DNA from: Anisus vortex
Taxonomy: Eukaryota > Mollusca > Gastropoda > Planorbidae
Reading direction: 5' to 3'
Length of the DNA stretch: 64,000 bases
Assembly (NCBI GenBank): GCA_949126835.1
Contig: OX421506.1
Span: 18,638,215-18,702,214 of the forward strand
Of this stretch, positions 11,873-22,613 are shown in pieces. Each line of letters opens with the position of its first letter. Position 1 is the stretch's first letter. Made by a program: the position numbers and the translations under genes. Under the pieces are notes generated by a model, which worked only from the letters and a program-made list of their open reading frames with translations, was not told the origin of the DNA and made no database searches.

Positions 11873-12333
11873 CAAGCTACATTGCCAGGCGTTGCCCGGG
11901 TGAAAAAAAAACAGGACTGTTTGAGGTGCAGATAACAAATTTATAAACTACACTTAAAAGAAAGCTATAAATCTTATATTTAAATTATAATTTTTTTACT
12001 GAAGACTTTTAGGAAAGTAACTTAAAATAAATAATGTAATCGGGTAAAAAAAAAAGGCAAATATTTTTATTTAACAAAATCTAAATTGCCTGTAGATTTA
12101 CAATGTCTTTTGTTTTAAAAAGTTTGAAAAATAAATAAAAAAGTATAGTCTAACTGGAGAATCGAACCCTGGTCGCTCGTATAGCAGTCCACTGCGTTTA
12201 CCACTGAGCTATCGAAGCCCCATGTCCGATGTGAAAAATTATTAGGCCTAGATAGGTCAGTGATATCACGTGATTTCAAATTGACCAATGGTGATCCGCG
12301 GGGGGCTTAACACGGTCTTTTTATATATATAGA
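11873..12333 (-). mobile_element. non-autonomous Helitron-like element
   Basis: Read on the minus strand it begins A/TCTATATATATAAAAAG, the common animal Helitron 5' start. It ends with a short hairpin (CCGGGC-AAC-GCCTGG, one G-T pair), then a short spacer and CTTG followed by T. A canonical end would be CTRR before T, so the last motif has one mismatch. There are no terminal inverted repeats and no target duplication, as expected for rolling-circle insertion between A and T. At 461 bp there is no room for Rep/helicase. Confidence 0.65.
12155..12221 (-). other. tRNA-like segment inside the Helitron-like element
   Basis: The minus strand reads GGGGCTTCGATAGCTCAGTG at its start (A-box-like) and GGGTTCGATTC near its end (B box). 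The T stem has mismatches and the acceptor stem does not close, so this is a tRNA relic or Pol III promoter, not a working tRNA gene. Confidence 0.5.
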
Positions 12334-12673
12334 TAAGAATTCAATAGTTTTTTATTCGTTTTTTTTTTAAATTATAGAAGTAGCATATTATAAGCCCTTT
12401 GGGAACCCGGAAACAGTAGTAAAAGACCCCCCACACACACATATATATATACATTACGAAAATAACTAAAAATAACTTACTAGTATATAAGTACTATTTC
12501 TTCCCGAGTGGCGTCTAGGGATGGGTTGCCTGAACAAGCAAACCAGGAAAACAAGTAACTTAACAGCAATTAAAACACTAATCAAAATTCAAGACTAGAC
12601 TTAAACACAATGGATAAACGTAGAACGCAATATCTTCTGTATAGAAGAAGCGTCTGTAACATAAAGGATAAAC

Positions 12674-12966
12674 CAAAGACTATAATAAGATGGACCGCTT
12701 GCTTTAATATTTCTGCTATTTGATGACTCGACTGACTTCTTTTCGGAATTCCCGATTCCCTTTTGCACTGTACACTTCCGTTTTATTTAATCGCTATGAT
12801 TTTATAAATGAAAACTTACAATTAAAATCGAAAGTAGTATACAGCAGAAACATGTAGAGAAACGTAGGAGCGTAGAAGTAATTGAAGACAGCGTTATTGG
12901 ATACGCACTTAAAAAGAACATATAAACTCTGAAAATAGAGCAAGCGACTATCTATTGTAGTCTTTT
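12674..12966 (+). mobile_element. MITE with ~30-bp inverted ends and 7-bp target duplication, copy 1
   Basis: 293 bp. The ends CAAAGACTATAATA and (reverse) AAAAGACTACAATAG form imperfect inverted repeats extending to AGCAAGCG. They are flanked by GATAAAC on both sides (12667-12673, 12967-12973). A second copy lies at 26227-26525 in the opposite orientation. Confidence 0.85.
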
Positions 12967-12973
12967 GATAAAC

Positions 12974-13471
12974 ATATTCAAGCTATAAAATAAATACTAA
13001 AGACAGATTGAGGCTCAAACTTCCACAAGAATTGTAAACCATTTATACAGGCGCCCGTGCCCTAAAAATCTGGTTACGATGATACTAATGCCAGAGCTCA
13101 CCAGTTTCAGTGTACAACAGTGTACGAGAAGACAATGTGGCCATAAAAACGCCCAAACACTTTCATTCACGAGGGGAGTAGATGAAGAAAACAAATCGGT
13201 TCAAGTAGATCAGAAACTTGAGCGCGCCGAAATCCGTTTTGCTGTCGCTTTTAAAAAGAAGTGTATGGATCCGCGGGCGATTAGCAGCTCTTAAGGAGGG
13301 AAGGGAATGGGCTGGCACTGTTCGAAACCATGCCCCATCGTGGGTCAGCTGTCCTACTTTAGTTTTGCAAATAACTGAGTAAAGTTTTAAAATTTAGCCT
13401 GTCATGAATACGATAATAGCGACAAAGTTGTTCTATAGAGCTTTTTAGAAGAAAGCCGAATGTATAAGAAC
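12974..13471. other. no recognised feature
   Basis: Nothing recognisable. The small frame 13079-13294 has no domain features. Confidence 0.45.
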
Positions 13472-14869
13472 TAGAGACCGACCGATATTCGGTTTCGGTT
13501 TCAGCGCCGAAAATAGGCAAAAAACCTATTTCGGTGTGGATTCGGTTTCGGCCGAAGACAAAAGGTTAGTTTTCGGTTTGTTTACGGTTTCGGTCGAAAC
13601 TGATATTGACTTTCGGTCATCAGCCGAATATCTCTTTTAACTTTCAAAATTCAAAATGCTACGCTATTGCTGCATCTATTTCTCTGTTTATTGATACTTT
13701 CATTTAGTTAAACTGTTTTGAATTAATCTGTGTGACTTAGGGATGTTAAACGAAAATCGAATTACGGGAGGAAATCATTCACAATGGTGTCCCACGATTT
13801 ATTTATCTTTTTATCTGAAGAAATATTTGTAAACCTTGTTTGATTAGCACAAAACAATTCCTTAACATTATATTCCTTGCAAACACACGTTTGTCGGATG
13901 CGACTTATAGTTGTTTTTTTTTCAAATTCCGAATATTGCTTGTGAATTTGCGATACAAATATCATACAAGCACATGCAACAGATAATGCAGATGTTAACG
14001 ATAGTCGTCGGTACAGACATTTGATCTACGTTTTCGAAAACAAACAAAATGGAATTTCCACAATGATACTGAACGCTCTTTTAAACAGACAAACAGACCG
14101 ATAGACGTAAGGTTGGGAGATACTTGGACTTTAAAAGGAGGACATAGAGAGACAAAAAGAATGACATATTTATTGTTTCACAGTCCACAATCAGTTCAGT
14201 TTTATTAGCTGTCAATAATTGCATATCAGTAAAACTGACCCAACATTTCATTTAATGTAGATTGAGAAGCAGCTTTGGCAATTAAAAAACTACTTTGCAG
14301 CGAATGTAAGGTTCTTTTCAAAAACTGTTAATTTTCTAAATTTATGACACTACAGCTTTTGACTTCTGCTAATCCAAAATCAACTTTTTTTTTTTTACAA
14401 AGATTTCACCACGTTATAAGGATCAATGTCCTTCGTATTATTTTTTTAGTATAATAAATGCAAATTTGACTTTTCCAAACTATAACTTACTTTGCCCGGG
14501 AGGCGGAGAGGGGGGCCCGAAAATGGATAAAAAATCGAATATTTAGAACAGAAAATAAGTGTTGAGAAAAAAAGGATATTAACATCCTTATTCTGAAGTA
14601 GAATACTGAAGATAATAATAACGTATTATTTAATCACTCCAAAGAATGGTTTACTCAAATAGAGTGCCCTTAAACTAGTTAATATTACACATAAATGTGC
14701 AGTCTTTTGAAATTATTTGTTTCGCATTTTCGGTTTATTTTTCGGTTTCGGCCGAAGTTGAAGTTGAACTTTTGGTTTCAGTTTCGGTTTCGGCCGAAAG
14801 TCAATGTATAATATTCGGTATGTTTTCGTTTTCGGCCGAAACTAAAAATTTTGTTTCGGTCGGTCTCTA
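13472..14869. mobile_element. hAT-like element, TAGAGACCGACCG ends
   Basis: 1398 bp. It starts TAGAGACCGACCGATATTCG and ends with the inverse, TTTCGGTCGGTCTCTA, with a series of TTTCGG/CCGAAA motifs beneath both ends. The flanking 8-bp duplication ATAAGAAC is exact (13464-13471 and 14870-14877). No transposase frame remains; the interior is AT-rich. It belongs to the same family as the shorter element at 38698-39165. Confidence 0.9.
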
Positions 14870-14877
14870 ATAAGAAC

Positions 14878-15719
14878 ATATGGAGAGAAATATAAAGCAA
14901 GGAAACGGGGCAAATTGAAACCGGAAGTATCGCTGGTCTTGAGCTGATTTGACCTTTCAACTTTTCAAGCTTAACAAAATAAACCAGACGGTTCTAGCAT
15001 TGACGAGAGCCGCTACCATCTGTTCTCCACTTGGAAACGTAGAGGAGAGAGAGAGGGGGAAATACGCGAACATGGAGTTAATTAGCCAAGAAACGTGTAA
15101 CTTAATTTACTTGGCCACCCAGCTAACCTTAACCTTAACTCCCCTAGTTAAAAAAAAATGAATTATTGACCAGTTGGCTTGATTATTAATGAACGCCTGC
15201 CCTATTACTGGGTAGCTGTGTCCTGGATCTGATTGAATAAATCAGTTAGTTGGTGATTTTTTTTCCCTGATGATCACAGTCAGTGTTATTAACTTTGGAC
15301 ACTTTCTGGGTGTTCAATAAGTGGGGCGTACATTTGTTAACAGAGATGATTAAATTTTTTTCTAGTTCAGTTATTTTGCATTACGACAACGGAGTGTAAA
15401 ATATTATTGTCACTTTTGTATGATTTAATATTGGTAGGAAATGATTTGAGAAAGGAATGAATGCTTTGGGGTGTGGGTCTATGGATCGGGTGTTGGTGGT
15501 AGGAAGACAGCGATGGGAATTAGATCGAAGAGTCGATAAACGATGGGATAAACAAAAAGAGGATAGATAGATGCATCTATAAATAAATAAATATCTATAT
15601 CCATATATGGATAGTTAGACAAACAAGCGTAAATAAAGACAGATTTTCATTGTTTAGCTAACTAGACGGAGCGATTGATAGTTAGATACATAACTATATA
15701 CATACATATATATATATAT
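14878..15719. other. no recognised gene; GATA/TATA-rich near the right end
   Basis: Left flank of the LTR retrotransposon. From about 15560 it is rich in short TAGATA and ATATAT runs, ending in a (TA)n stretch at the insertion point. Confidence 0.5.
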
Positions 15720-16395
15720 TGTCATGTATATTGTTTTTCCAAGAATTGGAACACACAATGTTTATTCTCCTCTCTCTCTCTTTTCTTACTACACACAATA
15801 TTAGGACGTTTAGTAGGAAAACGAAAGGTTCTAGGTAATGCTGGGATTCTGTGTTGATCTCAAATTCTCAGAGTCTGGGAACGACTCATTATTTAATAGG
15901 GGAAGTTCCTATCGTTTTTGTTATGAGTTTTGTAATGATACCATGATTTTCACCCCTACTGGTAATGGGTCTATCCCTTGCACCACTCGGATAGTATTTA
16001 ATGATTTGTTTTGTCTGAAAGACAGAGAGTTTCAAAATATGTTCCTTTGAGAACGTTTGTGTTTGCACTATTTTATTCTAACTGTACATAATAGATATAT
16101 TGTATATATTGAACATACCACCTGAAATAAACTATCAACAACAGTTACACTGAAGCTTCTTTGTCAAGTTACTATCCTATTGTGTTGTATACATTACTAT
16201 AAGATTTATCTACTACCATAATTTACAAGAAAGGAAATGTTGGAATACAAATACTGAATTTGTGCCCAGGACTATAAGAAGAGTTCGTGTAATACTGAAA
16301 CATAAATACTAATAATTAAAGTCTCCCCTAGGACTAACGAGAATTATCAGCAAGATCTACACAGCTCTGGCCACAAGGGGATTGTGGACGTAACA
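15720..16395 (+). repeat. 5' LTR
   Basis: 676 bp, TGTCATG...GTAACA. It differs from the 3' LTR at only two positions that I can see (about 15755 A/G and 15828 G/A). It carries a CT run, an AATAAA-type signal near 16125 and TATA-like stretches near 16100. The exact transcription start and poly(A) site are not determined. Confidence 0.95.
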
Positions 16396-16567
16396 AAATT
16401 TGGTGGTCTCGCCCGGTATATTTGAGTTCTACTTTTCCTGACCTAGGATTAACAAAATTTAGTGGTCTCGATCGGTATATTGGAGTTCTACTTTTCCTGA
16501 TCTAGGATTGGAAAAAAGTTTGTTGATCTCGTCTGGAAAATTTGAGTTATATTTTTCCTGACCTATA
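16391..16567 (+). repeat. three 59-bp leader repeats containing the candidate primer-binding site
   Basis: Units begin at 16391, 16450 and 16509. Each has a TTTGGTGGTCTCG-like core followed by a CGG-type motif, GAGTTCTACTTTTCCTGA and CTAGGAT. The first unit starts inside the last five bases of the LTR, so its TGGTGGTCTCGCCCGG lies where a tRNA primer-binding site belongs. The two later units repeat it in degenerate form. Confidence 0.75.
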
Positions 16568-16814
16568 AATATTTTGTGACATTAGTAGTACTGAGAGCGG
16601 CATATTTGTGTTTCGTTTTCTAGGACTGTGAAACTATTCTTTTTAAAGAGAGGAGAGAACTGGTTTGCGCATCTATTCCTTGGGAAGTGTGAAGATTCCA
16701 CGAAGTGTGTAATATTATATTGTGCAAATTTCTGGACAAATCGTAAGTTGGAACTTTATATTTATTATACAATATATACTACTCTACTATCACAAATATT
16801 TCGAACGCTATACT

Positions 16815-17105
16815 ATGGCTTCGAATATATCAAGTGAGGAACTTAATGCCATGTCATTTGCTGAACTAAAAGAATTAGCTGAGTCCTTTGGGATTGAGGC
16901 AGGACAGGCAAGACCTAATCGTAATCGTTTGACCAAAGAAATTATGACATGTTTGAACGGGCAGAATGCCATGAACACTGGTAGTGTAGTTGAAGTGGGA
17001 CAGAACGATATCAATGAAGGTTACGTAGCTCCCAGTGGGGGCGAGGTAATTGCCCACGGAGACGAGGTAAGAAATATGTCATCTAGATCATCAAACAATG
17101 ATTAA
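16815..17105 (+). CDS. gag: Gag N-terminal segment (SAP-like), ended by an in-frame stop
   Basis: ATG at 16815 (the frame is open upstream to 16722, but that part is leader). It encodes about 96 residues starting MASNISSEELNAMSF. The segment FAELKELAESFGIEAG, then a basic loop and LTKEIMTCL, resembles the SAP-like helical motif found at the start of some Gag proteins. A TAA at 17103-17105 stops it. The same frame reopens at once and continues without shift into the long Gag-Pol frame, so this is probably one polyprotein interrupted by a single stop. Programmed readthrough cannot be ruled out from one copy. Confidence 0.8.
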   Translation: MASNISSEELNAMSFAELKELAESFGIEAGQARPNRNRLTKEIMTCLNGQNAMNTGSVVEVGQNDINEGYVAPSGGEVIAHGDEVRNMSSRSSNND

Positions 17106-20100
17106 GATGAAGGGTTGAGTGAAAACCTAAAATTCCAATTAGCTATGAAGAGAATGGAATTGGAAAGAATGAGGATAGAAACTGAAAGAGAAAATGAAAG
17201 AATTAGGATAGAAACCGAAAGGGAAAATGAAAGAATTAAGATTGAAAGCAGAGAAAGGATAGAGATGGCACGCATGAACAGACCTGACCATCGTAGGGAC
17301 AGCAATGGTATGGATATTAGCGCAATGAAGCAGCACTTGCCTATATTCAGAGAAGAAGATGTTCAAGATTTCTTTTTGCTTTTTGAGAGGATAGCTGTAG
17401 ATTATCAGTTCCCTGATGATAAGATGGCTTTATTGTTAAGGTCAACTCTCAACAAAGGAAAAGCATTGGACGTAGTGTTGAGTTTAACACCCGAGGAAAT
17501 AAATGACTATGAAGTAATCAAAGATAGGGTGCTAAAAAGTTATTCCCTGACACCAGAAAAATATAGAAAGCTATTTAGAGACAGAAAGAAGGCATATGAT
17601 CAAACTCATGTAGACTTTTTGAGACAAAAGGAGAAAATGTTAGAACAGTGGCTAAGGTCACAGAATGTAAGTGAGTTTGATAAACTCAAGAACCTAATAT
17701 TGTTTGAGGAATTCAATGATTGTATTCGAGTGGATATTAAAACCCACATCTCAGACCGAGGGGTTGAAGATGTGCATGAAGCTGCTAGATTGGCAGATAA
17801 CTATGCCATAATTCACGCCAGCATAAAGCCATATTATGCTGACAAACCCAAAGTGCACAAACCAGAGCCCAAGGAGGCTAGTAAACCAAAAGAGACAAGT
17901 GAAAACAATAATAAGAACAGTGGTGTAAATAATAATAGTAACTTAGTTCATTTCAGGAAGCAGACAGATGTAAATAAAGCAAAGGTGGTATGTTTCAATT
18001 GCAAGAAAGAGGGCCACATGAAGAAAGATTGTTGGATCCTTACCAAGAAGCAAGGTGCTATTCTACACTGTGCCAGAGTGCAGAAAGATAGCAAGCAGAC
18101 AGAAGAAGTGTGCAACACAGGGTCAAGAAACTCAAAAGAAATGCGGCCGGCATCGCCCATAGTTGTGGAGTCGATGGTTTTTGAGAACAGTCTATCTAAG
18201 GTAAAAGAGAATAGCTGTACTCAATCTATTATGCTTTCAGAAGGCCGTGAGGAACAGATGGTTCCTGAAGTCCCGGAAGAGGACGACCTATCCGATTTTC
18301 GACCCTTTGTCTACGAAGGGACAGTGTCGACAGAAGTCGATGTACTCAGCAAGAAGAAAATACAGATATTACGTGACACGGGTTCTGCTGTCAGCGTGAT
18401 CCTGGAGGGCAGTGTGCCGTTAACAGATGCCACCAGTACCGGTGAGTCTGTTGTGCTGAGAGGTGCTAGTATGGAGGCTGTGGAAGCTCCACTGCACAGA
18501 ATAAAACTCGAGTCGGATATTTTTACAGGTAACATCGTAGTGGGAGTGTGGCGCGCACTACCCGTCAAAGGCGTTTCCATGATATTAGGAAATGACATTA
18601 TGGGCGGCAGAGTCACTGTCGAGCCCATGGTTAAAGTGTTGGAGACAAAGATGGCGGAGGACAAAAACCTACGTCCTGCCAATGAACGCCCAACATGTGC
18701 ACTGACAAGAGCAATGCAGAAAAAGAAGTCGGTAAAGACTCCTGCTACGCCGTGTAGTGCAACGAAAGATGTGTTTGTCTGTTCTGAAGACACACATGCG
18801 AATGAAACAGTGATAACAGAAACACCTGACATCGATTTAAGTGCTACGTTCTTTGCTGAACTAACAACTGGTGATGCAACAGAGAACGATAACATTTTGT
18901 CACCAAAGCAGAAATTGGTGAAAGAACAATTGAATGACGAAGTAATAATGCAACTCAGAATGAAAGCTGTTGATGAAAAGACTGCAGATGCAATGGCGGA
19001 ATGTTTTTACATGAAAGATGAAGTGTTGATGAGAAAGTCGAAACCGCTCAACTCAGGTACAAACGAGTGGGACAGTATTCACCAGATTGTAATACCTAAG
19101 TGCTATCGTCAAGATATACTGCGTATGGCGCATGATCTTCCTTTCGCTGGTCACATGGGAGTCCGAAAAACGCACCACCGTATCCTCCCTTACTTCTACT
19201 GGCCAGGACTGAGAAGAGATGTCGAACAATACTGCAAGACTTGCCACGTATGCCAAATGGTAGGACGTCCTAACCAACGAATTCCTGTCGCTCCACTCCA
19301 GCCGATACCAGCGTTCGGCGAACCATTCAGTCATATACTCATTGATTGCGTGGGCCCGTTGCCGAAAACAAAAGCCGGTTTTCAATACCTGCTCACAGTC
19401 ATGTGTTCATCCACTCGCTTCCCGGAAGCCATTCCGTTGCGGAACATAACAACAGTGAAGGTGGTAGACGCCCTGACAAATTTCTTTACACGTTATGGCC
19501 TACCGAAGACAGTACAGTCCGACCAGGGGACTAACTTTACTTCCAACATTTTCAAACAAGTCATGGAACAATTAGGGATAAGCCATAGGCTATCAAGTGC
19601 CTATCATCCTGAGAGCCAGGGAGCTCTGGAAAGGTTTCATCAGACATTAAAATCGATGCTTAAAAAGTACTGTTATGAAAACGAGAAAGACTGGGATAAG
19701 GGTGTGCCTTATGTACTGTTCGCTGCAAGGGAGGCCACTCAGGAATCCCTGGGGTTTAGCCCATTCGAACTTGTGTATGGACACTCAGTCAGAGGTCCGT
19801 TGAAACTTCTACATGAAACTTGGCTAACGGACAGTGAACCGATTGGACTTTTGTCATATGTAGATAAATTTAAAAATAGGCTTTATCATGCTTTTAACCA
19901 TGTGAAGATTCATTTTCCACAGATGCAGGAGCGTATGAGACAGAACTATGACCGTAAAGCTACAGCTAGAACTTTTGCACCAGGTGACAAAGTTCTTGTG
20001 TTTCTACCTTTGCAAAATCAGCCTTTAAGTGCAAAGTTTAGTGGACCCTATGAGATAGAGTCAAAGCTTGACGAGGTCAATTATTTGATAAAGACTCCTG

Positions 20101-20699
20101 ACCGGAGACAAAAACAGAGGGTATGCCATATTAATTTACTTAAGCCCTATGTTTCCAGGGAAAAGAGTAAACCACGGGAGGTCCCCATGATTTCGTTAGC
20201 TAGAGTCCCGACGGATTTATCTAGGATAGAATATAAGTTAGCAGAAAGTAAACTTAATAATACAGATGCCCTTAAGAGTTTAGATACAAGGCTAGAACAT
20301 CCTCCGGTAGAAGATAAGGAGAAGATTATTGAGCTGGTACATGAAAATAAGTCAATGTTAACAAATGTTCCCAGTAGGACACATGTCATAGAGCACGATG
20401 TAGTGTTAACCAATAGTGCCAGGTCTATTAAACAGCATCCATTTGACCCCATCAGACCTGAGCATATTAAATTAGATGTAAAGTGTATGTTAGAAGATGA
20501 CATAGGAGGAAAATGTGATAGCAAATGGTCTACACCCTGTGTGATGGTACCAAAAGCCGACCACACACTGCAGTTTTATAGAGACTTTGGGAAATTAAGT
20601 AATTTGACAGAAACCGACTGGTATCCCATTTCCCCGTATCATCGACAAGATAGAGACAACGTCACAGCTGATACTCTATCTCAGGTGCTACATGATTGA
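17106..20699 (+). CDS. gag-pol: Gag-Pol polyprotein: capsid, zinc knuckle, protease, integrase, remnant RT/RNase H
   Basis: Same frame as the preceding segment; residues here are counted from 17115. Residues 15-55 form a charged heptad-like coiled coil. About 70-230 form a SCAN-like capsid (LKNLILFEEF, HEAARLADNYA). 293-306 is a CCHC knuckle (CFNCKKEGHMKKDC). Protease has DTG at 421-423 (RDTGSAVSVI). Integrase has the HHCC zinc region (about 680-715, CKTCHVC) and the catalytic D744, D803 and E839, with the exact 35-residue D-E spacing, then a GPY/F module (FSGPYEI) and HINLLKPY. RT begins near 1080 and reaches WSTPCVMVPK and a degenerate YRDFGKLSNLTETDWYP. It then jumps to an RNase H end motif (RDNVTADTLSQ). 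The catalytic RT box and most of RNase H are absent, yet the frame stays open to the TGA at 20697. Confidence 0.92.
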   Translation, partial: DEGLSENLKFQLAMKRMELERMRIETERENERIRIETERENERIKIESRERIEMARMNRPDHRRDSNGMDISAMKQHLPIFREEDVQDFFLLFERIAVDYQFPDDKMALLLRSTLNKGKALDVVLSLTPEEINDYEVIKDRVLKSYSLTPEKYRKLFRDRKKAYDQTHVDFLRQKEKMLEQWLRSQNVSEFDKLKNLILFEEFNDCIRVDIKTHISDRGVEDVHEAARLADNYAIIHASIKPYYADKPKVHKPEPKEASKPKETSENNNKNSGVNNNSNLVHFRKQTDVNKAKVVCFNCKKEGHMKKDCWILTKKQGAILHCARVQKDSKQTEEVCNTGSRNSKEMRPASPIVVESMVFENSLSKVKENSCTQSIMLSEGREEQMVPEVPEEDDLSDFRPFVYEGTVSTEVDVLSKKKIQILRDTGSAVSVILEGSVPLTDATSTGESVVLRGASMEAVEAPLHRIKLESDIFTGNIVVGVWRALPVKGVSMILGNDIMGGRVTVEPMVKVLETKMAEDKNLRPANERPTCALTRAMQKKKSVKTPATPCSATKDVFVCSEDTHANETVITETPDIDLSATFFAELTTGDATENDNILSPKQKLVKEQLNDEVIMQLRMKAVDEKTADAMAECFYMKDEVLMRKSKPLNSGTNEWDSIHQIVIPKCYRQDILRMAHDLPFAGHMGVRKTHHRILPYFYWPGLRRDVEQYCKTCHVCQMVGRPNQRIPVAPLQPIPAFGEPFSHILIDCVGPLPKTKAGFQYLLTVMCSSTRFPEAIPLRNITTVKVVDALTNFFTRYGLPKTVQSDQGTNFTSNIFKQVMEQLGISHRLSSAYHPESQGALERFHQTLKSMLKKYCYENEKDWDKGVPYVLFAAREATQESLGFSPFELVYGHSVRGPLKLLHETWLTDSEPIGLLSYVDKFKNRLYHAFNHVKIHFPQMQERMRQNYDRKATARTFAPGDKVLVFLPLQNQPLSAKFSGPYEIESKLDEVNYLIKTPDRRQKQRVCHINLLKPYVSREKSKPREVPMISLARVPTDLSRIEYKLAESKLNNTDALKSLDTRLEHPPVEDKEKIIELVHENKSMLTNVPSRTHVIEHDVVLTNSARSIKQHPFDPIRPEHIKLDVKCMLEDDIGGKCDSKWSTPCVMVPKADHTLQFYRDFGKLSNLTETDWYPISPYHRQDRDNVTADTLSQVLHD

Positions 20700-21941
20700 C
20701 TGAATAACCCTATACTTCTTTTTCAGACCATCTCATTTATTCATTAAGAATGTGTCATGATAACCTATCATTCGTTTGAATTTTGATTATGGAATACCTA
20801 TAGAATACTTGTATCATACAGAAGTCAAGTCTTTTGAAAGTATTAATAATTCTTATAATCATGTATAATATTGATGTTCTGATATATTTTAAATTCATTT
20901 GATTATGGAAAAGAAATTCCATTTAAATGTTGATGCATGATGCAATAAATATATAATATGCACGTATTTACTTGATATGGATGGATAAAAGTAATTGTCA
21001 TCACATGCAATTAAGTGGGAAAACTTTGAGCTAGTTGATTTATTATCTTGTTTTATTTTAGTTAATGAATGGAACTAAATAATAATATGTACAATTTTTA
21101 TCTTAGAAAGAGATGTAATATCAATTGGTATAAATTAATAGATAATATTGGAAATCTATTGCTAAATTGTTATATCATGGTAATAGAATGGGAAAAACTA
21201 GTGGATATTCACTATGTTGTATAGGTTATATATATTCCATATATCCAGGAACGGAGGGAAACAAAGGTACCTAAAGGTGTACACTCATTCAACCCTGAAC
21301 AAACTTTTATATTAAACTTTCAAATTTGCCAAAAACGCATAATAGTGGATTACATTTTAATATTGAGATTACTGTAGTAATCGTAACTAGAGCGTATTTT
21401 CTCCTCATATTTGAGAAAAGGTGAAGTATCATCATCTTAGGTATGAACCCTGTTAATGTCAAGTTGACACTGTAATTTAAAGGGGAAGTAACCTATAGTT
21501 TGATTCGAGTTACGTATTACTTATATTTTGGTTTGTATATTAGAAGTAAACTGTTGAAAATTGACAGAGTTTGAGCAATGTTATATTTGTTTAAATAGAT
21601 TAAGACTTTTTGCAAATTTTTGGTGGAAATCCACACAACTGTACATAGTTAAAATAAGAATGACTAGAATATTTTGGAATTATTTGTACTTGTTGAGACA
21701 TTAGTTAATATTAATATTAACGGGGAAATATTTGTCCATCACGTTATAATCACAATTACCATTGGGTAGTGACACTTTTTATAATTTAGTTGTGCCAGTG
21801 AGCCATGTTTGCTTAAATTGTCTTATAATCTTCCATTGATTGATGGTTGTTAAAACGATAGTGTTAAGTACGAAAAAATGTACCATGTTGAGTATTACTT
21901 GGGTAATTATGGTACATTATTTCTTTCATTGGGTGGGGGCG
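20700..21941 (+). other. long 3' noncoding region of the LTR element
   Basis: 1.24 kb between the pol stop and the 3' LTR, AT-rich, with no env-like or other convincing frame. It ends in the polypurine tract GGGTGGGGGC. Confidence 0.75.
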
Positions 21942-22613
21942 TGTCATGTATATTGTTTTTCCAAGAATTGGAACACGCAATGTTTATTCTCCTCTCTCTC
22001 TCTTTTCTTACTACACACAATATTAGGACGTTTAGTAGGAAAACGAAAGATTCTAGGTAATGCTGGGATTCTGTGTTGATCTCAAATTCTCAGAGTCTGG
22101 GAACGACTCATTATTTAATAGGGGAAGTTCCTATCGTTTTTGTTATGAGTTTTGTAATGATACCATGATTTTCACCCCTACTGGTAATGGGTCTATCCCT
22201 TGCACCACTCGGATAGTATTTAATGATTTGTTTTGTCTGAAAGACAGAGAGTTTCAAAATATGTTCCTTTGAGAACGTTTGTGTTTGCACTATTTTATTC
22301 TAACTGTACATAATAGATATATTGTATATATTGAACATACCACCTGAAATAAACTATCAACAACAGTTACACTGAAGCTTCTTTGTCAAGTTACTATCCT
22401 ATTGTGTTGTATACATTACTATAAGATTTATCTACTACCATAATTTACAAGAAAGGAAATGTTGGAATACAAATACTGAATTTGTGCCCAGGACTATAAG
22501 AAGAGTTCGTGTAATACTGAAACATAAATACTAATAATTAAAGTCTCCCCTAGGACTAACGAGAATTATCAGCAAGATCTACACAGCTCTGGCCACAAGG
22601 GGATTGTGGACGT

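Noticed and set aside
12155..12221. Functional tRNA gene
   Set aside because: T and acceptor stems do not pair, and the piece is within a Helitron-like element.
15838..16050. 70-residue frame conserved in all three LTR copies (also 22060-22272, 63539-63751)
   Set aside because: It lies inside the LTR and is preserved because the LTRs are recent copies; no domain is visible.
18311..18895. 194-codon minus-strand frame
   Set aside because: Shadow of the Gag-Pol frame on the plus strand.
20700..21941. env-like gene downstream of pol
   Set aside because: No open frame of useful length; the sequence is AT-rich and full of stops.
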